DNA of 64,000 nt from the NCBI GenBank assembly GCA_902621855.1, contig CACNNQ010000001.1, positions 186,001 through 250,000 on the forward strand, read 5' to 3'. Below are positions 1 to 9,106 of this stretch, piece by piece; position 1 is the stretch's first letter, and every line of letters begins with the position of its first letter. Below the pieces are notes generated by a model that was not told the DNA's origin, did no database searches, and worked only from the letters and a program-made list of their open reading frames with translations. Made by a program: the position numbers and the translations under genes. The stretch comes from an uncultured Alphaproteobacteria bacterium. GTDB taxonomy: Bacteria > Pseudomonadota > Alphaproteobacteria > HIMB59 > GCA-002718135.

Positions 1-380
1 TGTTTATGAACATGTCAAACTCTTTAATTAAACATGAGCAAATAACAACTACTCTTCCTAAAGCTAAAGAATTAAAAAGGTTTGTTGAAAAAATCATTAC
101 ATTAGGAAAAAAAGGTAGTCTTGAGTCTAGAAGAAAAGCAATTTCTATACTACAAGATAAAAAAATGACCGAAAAAGTTTTCAGTATTTTTTCTGATAGA
201 TACAAAAATAGAAATGGTGGTTATACAAGAATTATAAAGATAGGTAACAGATTTGGAGATAATGCTCCTACAGCAATAATAGAATTAGTTGATAGGGACG
301 AAAATGCTAAAGGCTTAGATAGTGGCCCCGTTGTAGAGAAAAAAACTACTGAGGAAGTAGAAGAACAACCACAAGCATAA
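1..380 (+). CDS. rplQ: 50S ribosomal protein L17, 5' partial
   Basis: This is ribosomal protein L17, a component of the large ribosomal subunit. The first bases of the window read in frame as the end of the conserved [12 protein letters not shown] segment, so the true start and about 20 residues lie upstream of the window; the ATG at base 6 is an internal methionine. The segments [15 protein letters not shown] and [21 protein letters not shown] are typical of the family. The C-terminus carries a short acidic tail (EEVEEQPQA), as often seen in alphaproteobacteria. L17 usually ends the rpoA-rplQ operon, so a ribosomal operon probably lies to the left. Confidence 0.97.
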   Translation, partial: FMNMSNSLIKHEQITTTLPKAKELKRFVEKIITLGKKGSLESRRKAISILQDKKMTEKVFSIFSDRYKNRNGGYTRIIKIGNRFGDNAPTAIIELVDRDENAKGLDSGPVVEKKTTEEVEEQPQA

Positions 381-386
381 ATTAAT

Positions 387-755
387 TTGCTTCAATTGTT
401 ATTAGTATCATCCGGGGGAGCTTTAGGTGCTTTATTACGATTTTATCTAGGAAATTTTTTAAAGATTTATTTTCTAAACAATTTTTATGCAACTCTTTCA
501 ATAAATATTGTTGGATCTTTCCTTATCGGATACTTGGTTTCTCTAGGTTATATAAAAAATTTGTCTGAAACTTTTATAAAATACTTTCTTATAATTGGTT
601 TACTAGGTTCTTTTACAACTTTTTCTGCCTTTTCTTATGAAGTTGTAGATTTATTTTTATCTAAAAAATTATTTTATGGTATCGTTTATGTAATTTCATC
701 AGTATTTTTTTGTATAATCGCAGCATATATAGGAATATATATAAATAAGGTTTGA
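387..755 (+). CDS. crcB: Fluoride ion channel FluC/CrcB
   Basis: A 122-residue membrane protein of the FluC (CrcB) family, which exports fluoride across the inner membrane as a dual-topology dimer. Family motifs are visible: GGALGALLRF near the N-terminus, NIVGSFLIGYL in the second helix and GLLGSFTTFSAFSYE in the third. Four hydrophobic segments span nearly the whole length, the normal family size. It starts at TTG six bases after rplQ and its stop overlaps the next gene by four bases, so it is probably translated in the same message. Confidence 0.93.
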   Translation: MLQLLLVSSGGALGALLRFYLGNFLKIYFLNNFYATLSINIVGSFLIGYLVSLGYIKNLSETFIKYFLIIGLLGSFTTFSAFSYEVVDLFLSKKLFYGIVYVISSVFFCIIAAYIGIYINKV

Positions 756-1660
756 TTAGAAAATACAAAATAGATCAAAATTTATGTATAAGATTAGATA
801 AATATCTTAAAATAAAATTTAGTGCTTTAACTCAAAGTTTTATTGAAAAAAATATTAGAAAAAAAAATATTCTTGTTAATAACTCTAAAAAATCTTCAAA
901 ATATATAATTCAATTGAATGATGAAATAAAGATTCTAAATTTTCATAAAGATAAATATAAAAATAAAATAATTTTTAAAAAAAACAAACAAATACCTAAA
1001 AAAATCATTGAAAATTTTAAATCATGTATAATTTTTCAGAATGATAATTTTATTATTTTTAACAAATGGTCATCAATTGCAACTCAGGGTGGAAGTAAAA
1101 TAAATATTTCAGTAGATGACATAATAAAATTTATTTCCTCTGATTATAGGTTAGTTCATAGACTTGATAAGGAAACATCTGGTCTATTAATAATAGCAAA
1201 GAATTTAAAAACTGCAAAAATTTTTGGTAATTTATTCAAATTAGGTGTTATTGAAAAAACATACATAGCTTTTTGTGAAGGAAAACCTAAATTAAAGGAG
1301 TCAAACGTTAACTTAGATATTAAAAACAAATACAATAAAATTGAAAATACTAAAACCCTTTATAAAGTTTTAGAGACAAATAATGGCATTTCTTTAATAT
1401 TATATAAACCTCTTACTGGGAAAACTCATCAATTAAGAATTGTATCAAAAAAATTAGGTTGTCCTATAATTGGCGATAAAAAATATAATCCCTTTTCGAA
1501 ATTCCAAAGTGAGGAACTTAAACTGAATGCTTTTAATTTAAAATTTCTCTATAAGGATAAAAAATTTGAATTTTCATCAAATTTAACAAAAAATATATCT
1601 ATTTTTATGAAGAAAAATAAATTTAAAAACTTGAATAAATATAATATCTTTAAACTTTAG
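752..1660 (+). CDS. rluC: RluA-family pseudouridine synthase (RluC-like)
   Basis: A 302-residue pseudouridine synthase of the RluA family. The N-terminal 80 or so residues resemble an S4 RNA-binding domain (IRLDKYLKIKFSALTQSFIEKNIRKKNI), followed by the catalytic domain with the signature LVHRLDKETSGLLIIAKN, whose Asp is the catalytic residue. The later segment LTGKTHQLRIVSKKLGCPIIGDKKY is also typical. Of the family, 23S rRNA modification by RluC is the likeliest role, but the precise target uridines cannot be read from sequence. It starts at TTG in a TTGA overlap with crcB, and its end overlaps the convergent lipB by 11 bases. Confidence 0.88.
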   Translation: MIRKYKIDQNLCIRLDKYLKIKFSALTQSFIEKNIRKKNILVNNSKKSSKYIIQLNDEIKILNFHKDKYKNKIIFKKNKQIPKKIIENFKSCIIFQNDNFIIFNKWSSIATQGGSKINISVDDIIKFISSDYRLVHRLDKETSGLLIIAKNLKTAKIFGNLFKLGVIEKTYIAFCEGKPKLKESNVNLDIKNKYNKIENTKTLYKVLETNNGISLILYKPLTGKTHQLRIVSKKLGCPIIGDKKYNPFSKFQSEELKLNAFNLKFLYKDKKFEFSSNLTKNISIFMKKNKFKNLNKYNIFKL

Positions 1661-2312
1661 ATAGTTTTTCTAAAAAAATATTTAGAAATTTTTTATCAAA
1701 TTCTTCTTTTGAAATTTTTACACCTAATTCTAGCAAAGATGTATTCTTATAATTTTTTAGTCCACAAGCGTGAATGTAATCATAGTATTTTAAATCTGGA
1801 TTAATATTTACACTTAATCCATGATAAGTTATCCACTTTGATATTCTTAAGCCAATAGCTCCAATTTTCATTTCTTTTTTAAATTTCACATTTTTGGTCT
1901 CTGTAACCCATATTCCAACTCTATCTTTAAATGATCTTGCTTTTACACCATACAAATTAAGTAAACTAATCAAAGAATTTTCAATAATACTTATAAAGAT
2001 TCGAATATCTTTTTTCTTTTTGTTCAAATCAATTAGGAAATAAATAATTCTTTGGCCTGGACCATGATAAGTAGTTTTACCCCCTCTATTTGACTTAAAA
2101 ACTAAAACATTATTTTTTTTTAGTATTTCATCACTTTTTGCACTAGTACCTTGAGTATAAATGTGATCATGTTCAAGAAACCATATTAATTCAGTAGATT
2201 TTTTATCTTTGATTTTTTTAATTCTAGTTTGCATTAAATTTAAGCTTTCCTCATAATTGATTAAATATTTTGACGTTTTTATTTCGATACCGTTCATATT
2301 ATATTTAATCAT
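1650..2312 (-). CDS. lipB: Octanoyltransferase LipB
   Basis: LipB moves octanoyl groups from acyl carrier protein to lipoyl domains, the first step of protein lipoylation. The protein has 220 residues, a normal length. Family motifs are clear: RGGKTTYHGPGQRIIYFLIDL at about residues 76-96, then KIGAIGLRISKWITYHGLSVNINPDL with the invariant lysine, and HACGL with the catalytic cysteine near residue 182. It is convergent with the pseudouridine synthase and divergent from the tRNA-Leu gene, with about 50 bases between them. Confidence 0.95.
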   Translation of the reverse strand: MIKYNMNGIEIKTSKYLINYEESLNLMQTRIKKIKDKKSTELIWFLEHDHIYTQGTSAKSDEILKKNNVLVFKSNRGGKTTYHGPGQRIIYFLIDLNKKKKDIRIFISIIENSLISLLNLYGVKARSFKDRVGIWVTETKNVKFKKEMKIGAIGLRISKWITYHGLSVNINPDLKYYDYIHACGLKNYKNTSLLELGVKISKEEFDKKFLNIFLEKLSKV

Positions 2313-2361
2313 GATCTGTTGATACTTAATATCCTATCTGATATTTAATTCTAGTAAATAT

Positions 2362-2448
2362 GCGGCTGTGGCGGAATTGGTATACGCGCAGCGTTGAGGT
2401 CGCTGTGGGATTTATCCTGTGGAAGTTCAAGTCTTCTCAGCCGCACCA
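2362..2448 (+). tRNA. tRNA-Leu (anticodon GAG)
   Basis: A complete class II tRNA. The acceptor stem GCGGCTG (2362-2368) pairs with CAGCCGC (2438-2444), followed by discriminator A and an encoded CCA. The anticodon stem CAGCG/CGCTG encloses loop TTGAGGT, giving anticodon GAG for leucine CTC/CTT codons. A long variable arm (around TGGGATTTATCC) fits tRNA-Leu. The T arm is GGAAG-TTCAAGT-CTTCT with one G-U pair. The 3' CCA end lies only eight bases before the mgtE start codon. Confidence 0.97.
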
Positions 2449-2456
2449 CTTTAACT

Positions 2457-3827
2457 ATGAATGATAAACTAAATATAATTAAAAATAAATTCTCTGCTGA
2501 TCAATCAGTTGAATTAGTCACTAGTTATCTAGAAAATTATCAAAATAGTAAAATTTTTAATTATTTAGAGAATATTCATAATGCAGATATAGCAGAATTA
2601 CTGCAAAATCTTGATCCTGTTCTAAGACTTAGTCTACTAAATATTATTAGAGATAAATTCGATCCAGAAATATTAACATATCTAAATGACAGTTTAAGAG
2701 AAGAAATAGTTGAAACACTCGATATTAAGCAGTTGGCTAGTAATGCTAAACAATTAGATATTGATGATGCAGTTGATTTAGTGGAAGATTTAGAAGAAGA
2801 AGATCAAAACACTTTTTTAGAGAATTTAGAAGAAGAAGAAAGAAATTTAATTGAAGAAGGATTAAATTATCCTGAAGACTCTGCAGGTAGATTGATGCAA
2901 AGAAAATTCGTATCAATAGATCAAATGTGGAATGTTGGTCAGGCTATAGATTACCTCAGAGCAAACAAAAGAAATTTACCTGATGATTTTTATGACATTT
3001 ATTTAATAGATCTTAATAGAAAAGTTGAAGGCGTAGTGCCTTTAGGAAGACTAATGGGTTCAAAAAGAGATATAAAACTAAGATCTATTTCAAATAAAGA
3101 TATTCGTGTAATTGAAGTTAATACTGATCAAGAGGAAGTTGCTTACCAGTTTAGTAAATATGGATTAGTTAGCGCACCAGTTATTGATGAGCAAAAAAAA
3201 ATTATAGGATCAATTACTGTTGATGACGTTGTCGATGTCATAGAAGAAGAAAGAGAAGAAGATATATTAAAACTAGGTGGTGTTGGTCATACTGACATTT
3301 ATAATTCAGTAATAGATACAACAAAATCAAGAATATCATGGTTAATTGTAAATTTAATGACAGCGGTTGTTGCTTCTTTAGTTATAGGTTTATTTGAAGC
3401 AGCTATTGAAAAAGTAGTTGCTTTAGCAATATTAATGCCCATAGTTGCATCTATGGGTGCAAATGCGGGGACGCAGACTTTGACTGTTGCAGTAAGAGCA
3501 CTTGCAGTAAAAGAATTAACGACAAGTAATGCATTAAAGATAATTACTAAAGAAACATTAATAGGCGGTATTAATGGTATAATATTTGCAATAGTAATAT
3601 CGCTGGTTTCTATATATTGGTTTCAAGATTTTATGTTAGGCGTAATTATTGGATTAGCAATGGTATTAAACTTGATACTAGCTGGTTTTGCTGGAACAAT
3701 AATACCTATTGCACTAGAAAAAATGAAAATTGACCCGGCATTAGCTTCAGCTGTAATATTAACCACAATAACGGATGTTTTCGGCTTTCTATCTTTTTTA
3801 GGATTAGCAACCTTATTTTTGATATAA
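2457..3827 (+). CDS. mgtE: Magnesium transporter MgtE
   Basis: MgtE is a magnesium-gated Mg2+ channel of the inner membrane. From the ATG at 2457 it has 456 residues. It has an acidic helical N-terminal domain, then a CBS pair at about residues 135-265 (including KYGLVSAPVIDEQKKIIGSI), then five membrane segments with the signature MPIVASMGANAGTQTL that lines the pore. The frame is open further upstream into the tRNA gene, but that reading is rejected because it would translate the tRNA-Leu; ATG 2457 gives the expected N-terminus. No Shine-Dalgarno site fits in the eight bases after the tRNA. Confidence 0.95.
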   Translation: MNDKLNIIKNKFSADQSVELVTSYLENYQNSKIFNYLENIHNADIAELLQNLDPVLRLSLLNIIRDKFDPEILTYLNDSLREEIVETLDIKQLASNAKQLDIDDAVDLVEDLEEEDQNTFLENLEEEERNLIEEGLNYPEDSAGRLMQRKFVSIDQMWNVGQAIDYLRANKRNLPDDFYDIYLIDLNRKVEGVVPLGRLMGSKRDIKLRSISNKDIRVIEVNTDQEEVAYQFSKYGLVSAPVIDEQKKIIGSITVDDVVDVIEEEREEDILKLGGVGHTDIYNSVIDTTKSRISWLIVNLMTAVVASLVIGLFEAAIEKVVALAILMPIVASMGANAGTQTLTVAVRALAVKELTTSNALKIITKETLIGGINGIIFAIVISLVSIYWFQDFMLGVIIGLAMVLNLILAGFAGTIIPIALEKMKIDPALASAVILTTITDVFGFLSFLGLATLFLI

Positions 3828-3848
3828 TATTCACTATATTATGTTTTC

Positions 3849-5189
3849 ATGTTAAAAAAACAAAATCTTATAGAATACTTTTATCAAGGTATAAAAAGTA
3901 AAAATAATTTAAAAATTGGTGTAGAGCACGAAAAATTTGTATTAAATAAAAAAAATCTTTCACATCTTTCATATAATGAGCCTAATGGAATTAAAGATAT
4001 ATTACTTAGGTTTGTAAATGATGGATGGAAACCCAAATATGATGATAATAACACTACAATTATAGCCTTGGAGAGATTTGGTGAAAATATAACGTTAGAA
4101 CCAGGTGGACAAATTGAACTATCTGGTGCTCAATTAAGCAATATACATCAAACTTGTAGTGAAACTAGTAGACATTTAGTTGAACTTAAAAATATTGGAG
4201 AAGAATTTGATTTTATTTTATTAGGATTAGGTGTTGAGCCCTCTCTAGCTTTGGAAGAATTCTCCTGGGTACCTAAACAGAGGTATAATATTATGAAGAA
4301 GTATATGACTAAAGTTGGAAGCCTAGGTCATCACATGATGAAAAGAACATGCACTAATCAAGTTAATTTAGATTTTTACTCTGAAGATGATATGAAACGA
4401 AAATACCGGTTAATGCTAAATTTAGAGGCAATAGCAACAGCAATGTTTGCTAATTCACCTTTTGAAAAAAAAAATATCTCTAAATTTAAAAGTTTAAGAT
4501 CACATTTTTGGCATCATACTGATAAAGATAGAACAGGAATAATACCATTTGTATTTGAAAAAGGGTTTAGTTTTGAAAAATATGTTGAGTATGCACTAGA
4601 CGTTCCAATGTATTTTATCATTAGAAATCATAAATATATTGATATGACACAATATACTTTTAGAGAGTTTTTTTTAAATAAAACTAAAATAAATTTGAAT
4701 ACAGAACCCACTCTCAATGACTGGAAAGATCACTTATCTACTTTATTTCCACAAGTGAGATTGAAGCAATTTTTAGAAATAAGGTCAATGGATGCATGTT
4801 CATGGGATCTTATATGTTCACAACCTGCATTTTGGACCGGTTTATTATATGATGAAAATTCATTAAATAAAACTCAAGAAATAGTTGAAGGATGGTCTCA
4901 TCAGGATAGAGACTATCTAAATAAAAATACTCCAAAAGAGGGGCTTTCTTGTCGTTTTAAAGAGAAAACAGTACTAAATATTGCTCAAAATTTATTTGAA
5001 ATATCTAAAGAAGGTTTGGACAGAAGAAATATTTTGGATAACAAAAAACAATATAATGAAACTTATTATTTGAAAGATCTTGAAAAAAATTTATCAAATA
5101 ATCAATCACCTGCTGATGTACTTATTAATAAATTTTATAATAATTGGAACAAAGATATAAATAATATCTATTCTGAAAATATTTTTTAA
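3849..5189 (+). CDS. gshA: Glutamate-cysteine ligase (GCS2/plant type)
   Basis: This enzyme makes gamma-glutamylcysteine from glutamate and cysteine with ATP, the first step of glutathione synthesis. The 446-residue length matches the alphaproteobacterial and plant type. Recognisable blocks are KIGVEHEKFVL near residue 22, ERFGENITLEPGGQIELSGA near 75, WVPKQRYNIMKKYM near 140 and GSLGHHMMKRTCTNQVNLDF near 158. Its stop overlaps the start of gshB by one base, so the two genes form a translationally coupled glutathione operon. Confidence 0.95.
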   Translation: MLKKQNLIEYFYQGIKSKNNLKIGVEHEKFVLNKKNLSHLSYNEPNGIKDILLRFVNDGWKPKYDDNNTTIIALERFGENITLEPGGQIELSGAQLSNIHQTCSETSRHLVELKNIGEEFDFILLGLGVEPSLALEEFSWVPKQRYNIMKKYMTKVGSLGHHMMKRTCTNQVNLDFYSEDDMKRKYRLMLNLEAIATAMFANSPFEKKNISKFKSLRSHFWHHTDKDRTGIIPFVFEKGFSFEKYVEYALDVPMYFIIRNHKYIDMTQYTFREFFLNKTKINLNTEPTLNDWKDHLSTLFPQVRLKQFLEIRSMDACSWDLICSQPAFWTGLLYDENSLNKTQEIVEGWSHQDRDYLNKNTPKEGLSCRFKEKTVLNIAQNLFEISKEGLDRRNILDNKKQYNETYYLKDLEKNLSNNQSPADVLINKFYNNWNKDINNIYSENIF

Positions 5190-6127
5190 TGAATAAAAAA
5201 ATTGCTATTCAAATGGATCCTATTGAAAAAATTGATTATGAGTTTGATACATCTTTTTTAATTGCCCATGAAGCTCAAGTAAGAGGTTATGAAATATTTT
5301 ATTACAATCCAAAAAATTTATTTATTCAAGACAGTATTGTAAAGGCTAAAGGTAAATATATTAAATTGTATTTAAATGAAAAAAAATATTTTGAATATTT
5401 ATCAAACGAAATAACACTAAATTTATCTGATTTTAAATTTGTTTTTCTTAGACAAGATCCTCCATTTGATATGAATTATATTACATCAACGTATATACTG
5501 GATTTTTTACCTGATAGTACTCATGTTATTAATAATCCTACTGCTGTTAGAAACTCCACTGAAAAATTATATACATTTAATTTTAAAGAATTTATGGCAC
5601 CAACAATAGTATCTAAAGATTTAGATCATATTGAGGAATTCCTTAATTTACATAAAGTTATTATTACAAAGCCTTTGTACGGCAATGGAGGTATTGGTAT
5701 ACATAAATTTACTAAAGAAAGTTTTGATAGAGAAAAACTTAAGTCATATCTAGATCTACCTTTGATGGTCCAAAAATTTATTAAAGAGATTAATCTTGGT
5801 GATAGAAGAATAATATTTATTGATGGGGATTATGTAGGATCCGTTTCAAGAGTTCCTCAAGCAGGAGAAGTGAAGGCAAATTTTCATGCAGGAGGTATTC
5901 CTAGCAAAACCGAATTAGTATTTAGAGATAAACAAATAATTGATAAATTGGGTCCAGAATTAAGAAAAAAAAATCTTTTCTTTGTTGGAATCGATGTAAT
6001 CGGAGATTATCTCACTGAAATAAATGTAACATCTCCAACAGGAATTAAACAAATAAATATATTAAATAATGTTAAATTAGAAAATCTTTTCTGGGATAAG
6101 CTTGAAGCAAAATATAAATTAGTTTAA
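5189..6127 (+). CDS. gshB: Glutathione synthetase
   Basis: An ATP-grasp ligase that adds glycine to gamma-glutamylcysteine. The 312-residue length is normal for bacterial GshB. Motifs include FLRQDPPFDMNYITSTYILD at about residues 86-105, the nucleotide loop ITKPLYGNGGIGIHKF near 160, GDRRIIFIDGDYVGSVSRVP near 203, and EINVTSPTGIKQI near the C-terminus, whose Asn is a metal ligand. It directly follows gshA with a one-base overlap. Confidence 0.95.
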   Translation: MNKKIAIQMDPIEKIDYEFDTSFLIAHEAQVRGYEIFYYNPKNLFIQDSIVKAKGKYIKLYLNEKKYFEYLSNEITLNLSDFKFVFLRQDPPFDMNYITSTYILDFLPDSTHVINNPTAVRNSTEKLYTFNFKEFMAPTIVSKDLDHIEEFLNLHKVIITKPLYGNGGIGIHKFTKESFDREKLKSYLDLPLMVQKFIKEINLGDRRIIFIDGDYVGSVSRVPQAGEVKANFHAGGIPSKTELVFRDKQIIDKLGPELRKKNLFFVGIDVIGDYLTEINVTSPTGIKQINILNNVKLENLFWDKLEAKYKLV

Positions 6128-6153
6128 TGACAATATATATAAAGGACATTTAA

Positions 6154-6720
6154 ATGAATAAAGAAAGAATTTTGATTAATGAATTAGACACTTTTAAAAA
6201 AATAAATTCTAATGTTCTGGGTTTTTTTTTAGCCCTATTTGGAACACTGTTACTTGCGATCTCTGCAAAAGTTCAGGTACCTTTTTGGCCAGTGCCAATG
6301 ACAATGCAAACTTTTGTTATCTTTTTAATTGGAATGACTTACAGTATAAGACTTTCCTTTATCACTGTAGCTCTGTATTTATTTGAAGGAGCAGTGGGAT
6401 TGCCTGTATTTGCATCAGGTGGTGGAATTGCTTATCTTACTGGACCAACAGCTGGTTACCTATATGGAATGCTTTTAGCTTCAATTACAATCAGTTATTT
6501 TGCTAATTTAGGATTTAGTAAAACATATCTTAAAGCAACCTTTTCACTTTTAATAGGATCAATTATTATATTTACAATAGGTATTTTATACCTTGGATCT
6601 ATTATTGGTTTTGAAAAAGCTATTGTAGCTGGTTTAATGCCATTCATTCCAAGTGAAATATTCAAGATAGCTTTAGCTGTTACTTTAATTCCAACATTTC
6701 AAAAAATTACTAAAAATTAA
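6154..6720 (+). CDS. bioY: Biotin transporter BioY (S component)
   Basis: BioY is the membrane substrate-binding protein for biotin uptake. The 188-residue sequence has six hydrophobic segments and the family pattern VPFWPVPMTMQTFVIFLIG near residues 45-63, then GLPVFASGGGIAYLTGPTAGYLYG near 87-110. No BioM/BioN energising subunits are encoded nearby, so it either works alone or shares an ECF module encoded elsewhere. A short purine-rich site (AAAGGA) precedes its ATG. It is followed six bases later by the ROK kinase. Confidence 0.93.
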   Translation: MNKERILINELDTFKKINSNVLGFFLALFGTLLLAISAKVQVPFWPVPMTMQTFVIFLIGMTYSIRLSFITVALYLFEGAVGLPVFASGGGIAYLTGPTAGYLYGMLLASITISYFANLGFSKTYLKATFSLLIGSIIIFTIGILYLGSIIGFEKAIVAGLMPFIPSEIFKIALAVTLIPTFQKITKN

Positions 6721-6726
6721 TTTTTA

Positions 6727-7617
6727 ATGAAAATTGGTATTGATTTGGGTGGTACCAAAACCGAAGGTATCATCATCGATGCTCATGGTAAAGAATTAAA
6801 ACGTCAAAGAATAACAACTGAAAAAAATTATGATGGAACAATTAAGGGGATATTATCAATTGTTAACAACTTTGAAAAATTATTTGGTAATGTAGCAAAT
6901 ATAGGTATCGGAATGCCTGGAGCAATATCAGCCGACTCAGCGTTGATTAAAAATGCTAATTCCATTTGGCTAAACGGAAAACCACTAAAAAAAGATTTAG
7001 AAAAAATTTTAAAAAAAAATGTAAATTTAGAAAATGATGCAAACTGTTTTACTTTATCGGAAGCAGTTGATGGTGCTGGAAAGGGTCATAAAGTTGTATT
7101 TGGAGTAATTATTGGCACAGGAACAGGAGGAGGAATTGTTATAGACCATAAAGTTCTTCAAGGAAGGAATCATATAGGTGGTGAATGGGGTCACGTTACT
7201 TTACCAAATCGGTCAGATGAAGAAAAAAAGTTTGTAAAAAAATGCTACTGTGGGAAAGATGGTTGTATTGAAACATATGTATCAGGACCAGGTTTTGCTT
7301 CATCATTTAATTTAAGATTCAATAAACAATTTGATTCTCATCAAATTCTGGATGGTTTTAAAAACTTTGATGAAGATTGTACATTTGCGCTAAAGCAATA
7401 TACAAATCATTTGGCAAGAGGCCTTTCATTGGTATGTAATATTCTTGACCCTGATATTATTGTCTTAGGCGGTGGAATGTCAAATATTGAATATATATAT
7501 AAAAATATTGATATAGAATTAAAAAAATATGTATTTACTGATACTCTTCATACTAAAGTCGTTAAAAATATGCATGGAGATTCAAGTGGAGTTAGAGGAG
7601 CTGCTTGGCTATCTTAA
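6727..7617 (+). CDS. ROK-family sugar kinase
   Basis: A 296-residue kinase of the ROK family, which phosphorylates free hexoses or N-acetylhexosamines with ATP. It begins with the phosphate-binding loop GIDLGGTKTEG, has GTGTGGGIV near residue 132, the catalytic-region block GGEWGHVTL near 151, and the ROK zinc site CYCGKDGCIE near 177. There is no N-terminal helix-turn-helix, so it is a kinase and not a ROK repressor. Fructokinase, glucokinase and N-acetylglucosamine kinase are all possible; the amino-sugar genes at 50-60 kb make NagK-type activity worth considering. It overlaps the convergent gabD-like gene by four bases. Confidence 0.85.
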   Translation: MKIGIDLGGTKTEGIIIDAHGKELKRQRITTEKNYDGTIKGILSIVNNFEKLFGNVANIGIGMPGAISADSALIKNANSIWLNGKPLKKDLEKILKKNVNLENDANCFTLSEAVDGAGKGHKVVFGVIIGTGTGGGIVIDHKVLQGRNHIGGEWGHVTLPNRSDEEKKFVKKCYCGKDGCIETYVSGPGFASSFNLRFNKQFDSHQILDGFKNFDEDCTFALKQYTNHLARGLSLVCNILDPDIIVLGGGMSNIEYIYKNIDIELKKYVFTDTLHTKVVKNMHGDSSGVRGAAWLS

Positions 7618-9065
7618 ATACCGCCCATTGAAATGTATTTAATAACTAGATAATCGTCTAAACCGTACTTTGATCCTTCTCTTCCCATCCCTGATTCTTT
7701 TACTCCCCCAAACGGTATTTCAGCAATTGTTGGAAGTCCATTATTAATTGACACAATACCATATTCCAAAGCTTCAGCAACTTTCCATACTCTACTAATA
7801 TCTCTTGAATAAAAATAAGATGCTAAACCATAAGGAGTATCGTTTGCTAAATTTATTACTTCTTCATCATTTGAAAATTTATATAATGGAGCAACTGGAC
7901 CAAATGTTTCCTCAAATGTAATTTTAGCTTTAGTTGTCACATGTGATAAGACTGTAGGTTGATAAAAATTACCACCAAGTGAATGAACGTCACCACCTAC
8001 GGCTATTTTTGCACCCGTATTTACTGCATCTTGCACATGATCAATTACTTTATCTAAAGATGATTTATCTATAAGTGGACCTGACACAACGCCTTCATCT
8101 AGTCCATTTCCAACTTTAATTTTTTTCACCTCAGCTGAAAATTTTTCTAAAAATTCATCATAAACTTTCTCATGAACAAAAATTCGATTTGAACAAATAC
8201 AAGTTTGACCACTATTTCTAAACTTACTTTGCATTGCTCCAGTTACAGCTTCATTCAGATCAGCATCATCAAATACTATGAAAGGTGCATGACCACCCAA
8301 TTCCATTGAAACCTTTTTTACAGTTGAAGCGCTTTGTTCCATTAATATTTTGCCAACTTCGGTCGAACCTGTAAATGAAATTTTTCGAACCATTGGATTT
8401 TTAGTTAATTCTAAACCTATGTCTTTTGCAGATCCTGTAATAATATTAAACACACCTTTAGGAAAACCAGCCTTATGCGCTAATTCAGCAACTGCCAAAG
8501 CCGAATAAGGAGTTTGACTTGCTGGTTTAACAACTGCTGTACAACCTACTGCTAAAGCAGCTGCACATTTTCTAGTTATCATTGAGTTGGGGAAGTTCCA
8601 AGGAGTGATGGCTCCAACAACTCCTACAGGTTGTTTAATTACGACTATTCTTTTTCCAGGTCTTGGGTCTGGTATTATATCGCCATATACTCTTTTTGCC
8701 TCTTCTGCATAAAATTCAATGTATGATGCTCCCATTAATATTTCACCCTTAGCTTCTGCTATAGGTTTACCTTGTTCTATCGTCATTATTTTTGCAAGAT
8801 CTTCTACGTTTTCAACAATTAAATCTCCCCATTTTTTAAGAATAACAGATCTTTCTTTTGCAGTTGTGTTTTTCCATGTCTGAAAAGCATTGTTCGCATT
8901 TTCTATTACTTTTTTTGTTTCGTCTTTTGTAAATTTAGGAACTTTGCCGATGATCTCTTGTGTTGCGGGATTATTTACCTCTAAAAAATCACCAGATTGG
9001 CTTTCAACCCAACTACCATTGACATAACATTTTTCTTTAAACAGAGATTTATTATTTAATTCCAT
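7614..9065 (-). CDS. gabD: Succinate-semialdehyde dehydrogenase-type ALDH (GabD)
   Basis: A 483-residue NAD(P)-dependent aldehyde dehydrogenase, closest in pattern to GabD, which oxidises succinate semialdehyde to succinate. It has GAITPWNFPNSMITRKCAAA for cofactor binding, the glutamate motif MELGGHAPFIVFDDADL near residue 254 and the catalytic cysteine in FRNSGQTCICSNRIFV near residue 287. The C-terminus GGVKESGMGREGSKYGLDDY is typical. It lies back to back with the amidinotransferase gene, 41 bases apart. An Ssd-type dehydrogenase next to EutABC genes is also known from ectoine clusters, so aspartate or glutarate semialdehyde are other possible substrates. Confidence 0.88.
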   Translation of the reverse strand: MELNNKSLFKEKCYVNGSWVESQSGDFLEVNNPATQEIIGKVPKFTKDETKKVIENANNAFQTWKNTTAKERSVILKKWGDLIVENVEDLAKIMTIEQGKPIAEAKGEILMGASYIEFYAEEAKRVYGDIIPDPRPGKRIVVIKQPVGVVGAITPWNFPNSMITRKCAAALAVGCTAVVKPASQTPYSALAVAELAHKAGFPKGVFNIITGSAKDIGLELTKNPMVRKISFTGSTEVGKILMEQSASTVKKVSMELGGHAPFIVFDDADLNEAVTGAMQSKFRNSGQTCICSNRIFVHEKVYDEFLEKFSAEVKKIKVGNGLDEGVVSGPLIDKSSLDKVIDHVQDAVNTGAKIAVGGDVHSLGGNFYQPTVLSHVTTKAKITFEETFGPVAPLYKFSNDEEVINLANDTPYGLASYFYSRDISRVWKVAEALEYGIVSINNGLPTIAEIPFGGVKESGMGREGSKYGLDDYLVIKYISMGGI

Positions 9066-9106
9066 AACCTATAAATATATACTTAACTTAAATTAAGGAA
9101 CTTATA

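Noticed and set aside
2394-2456. In-frame extension of mgtE into the tRNA-Leu gene.
   Set aside because: The 21 added residues would be translated from the mature tRNA sequence; ATG 2457 gives the expected MgtE N-terminus.
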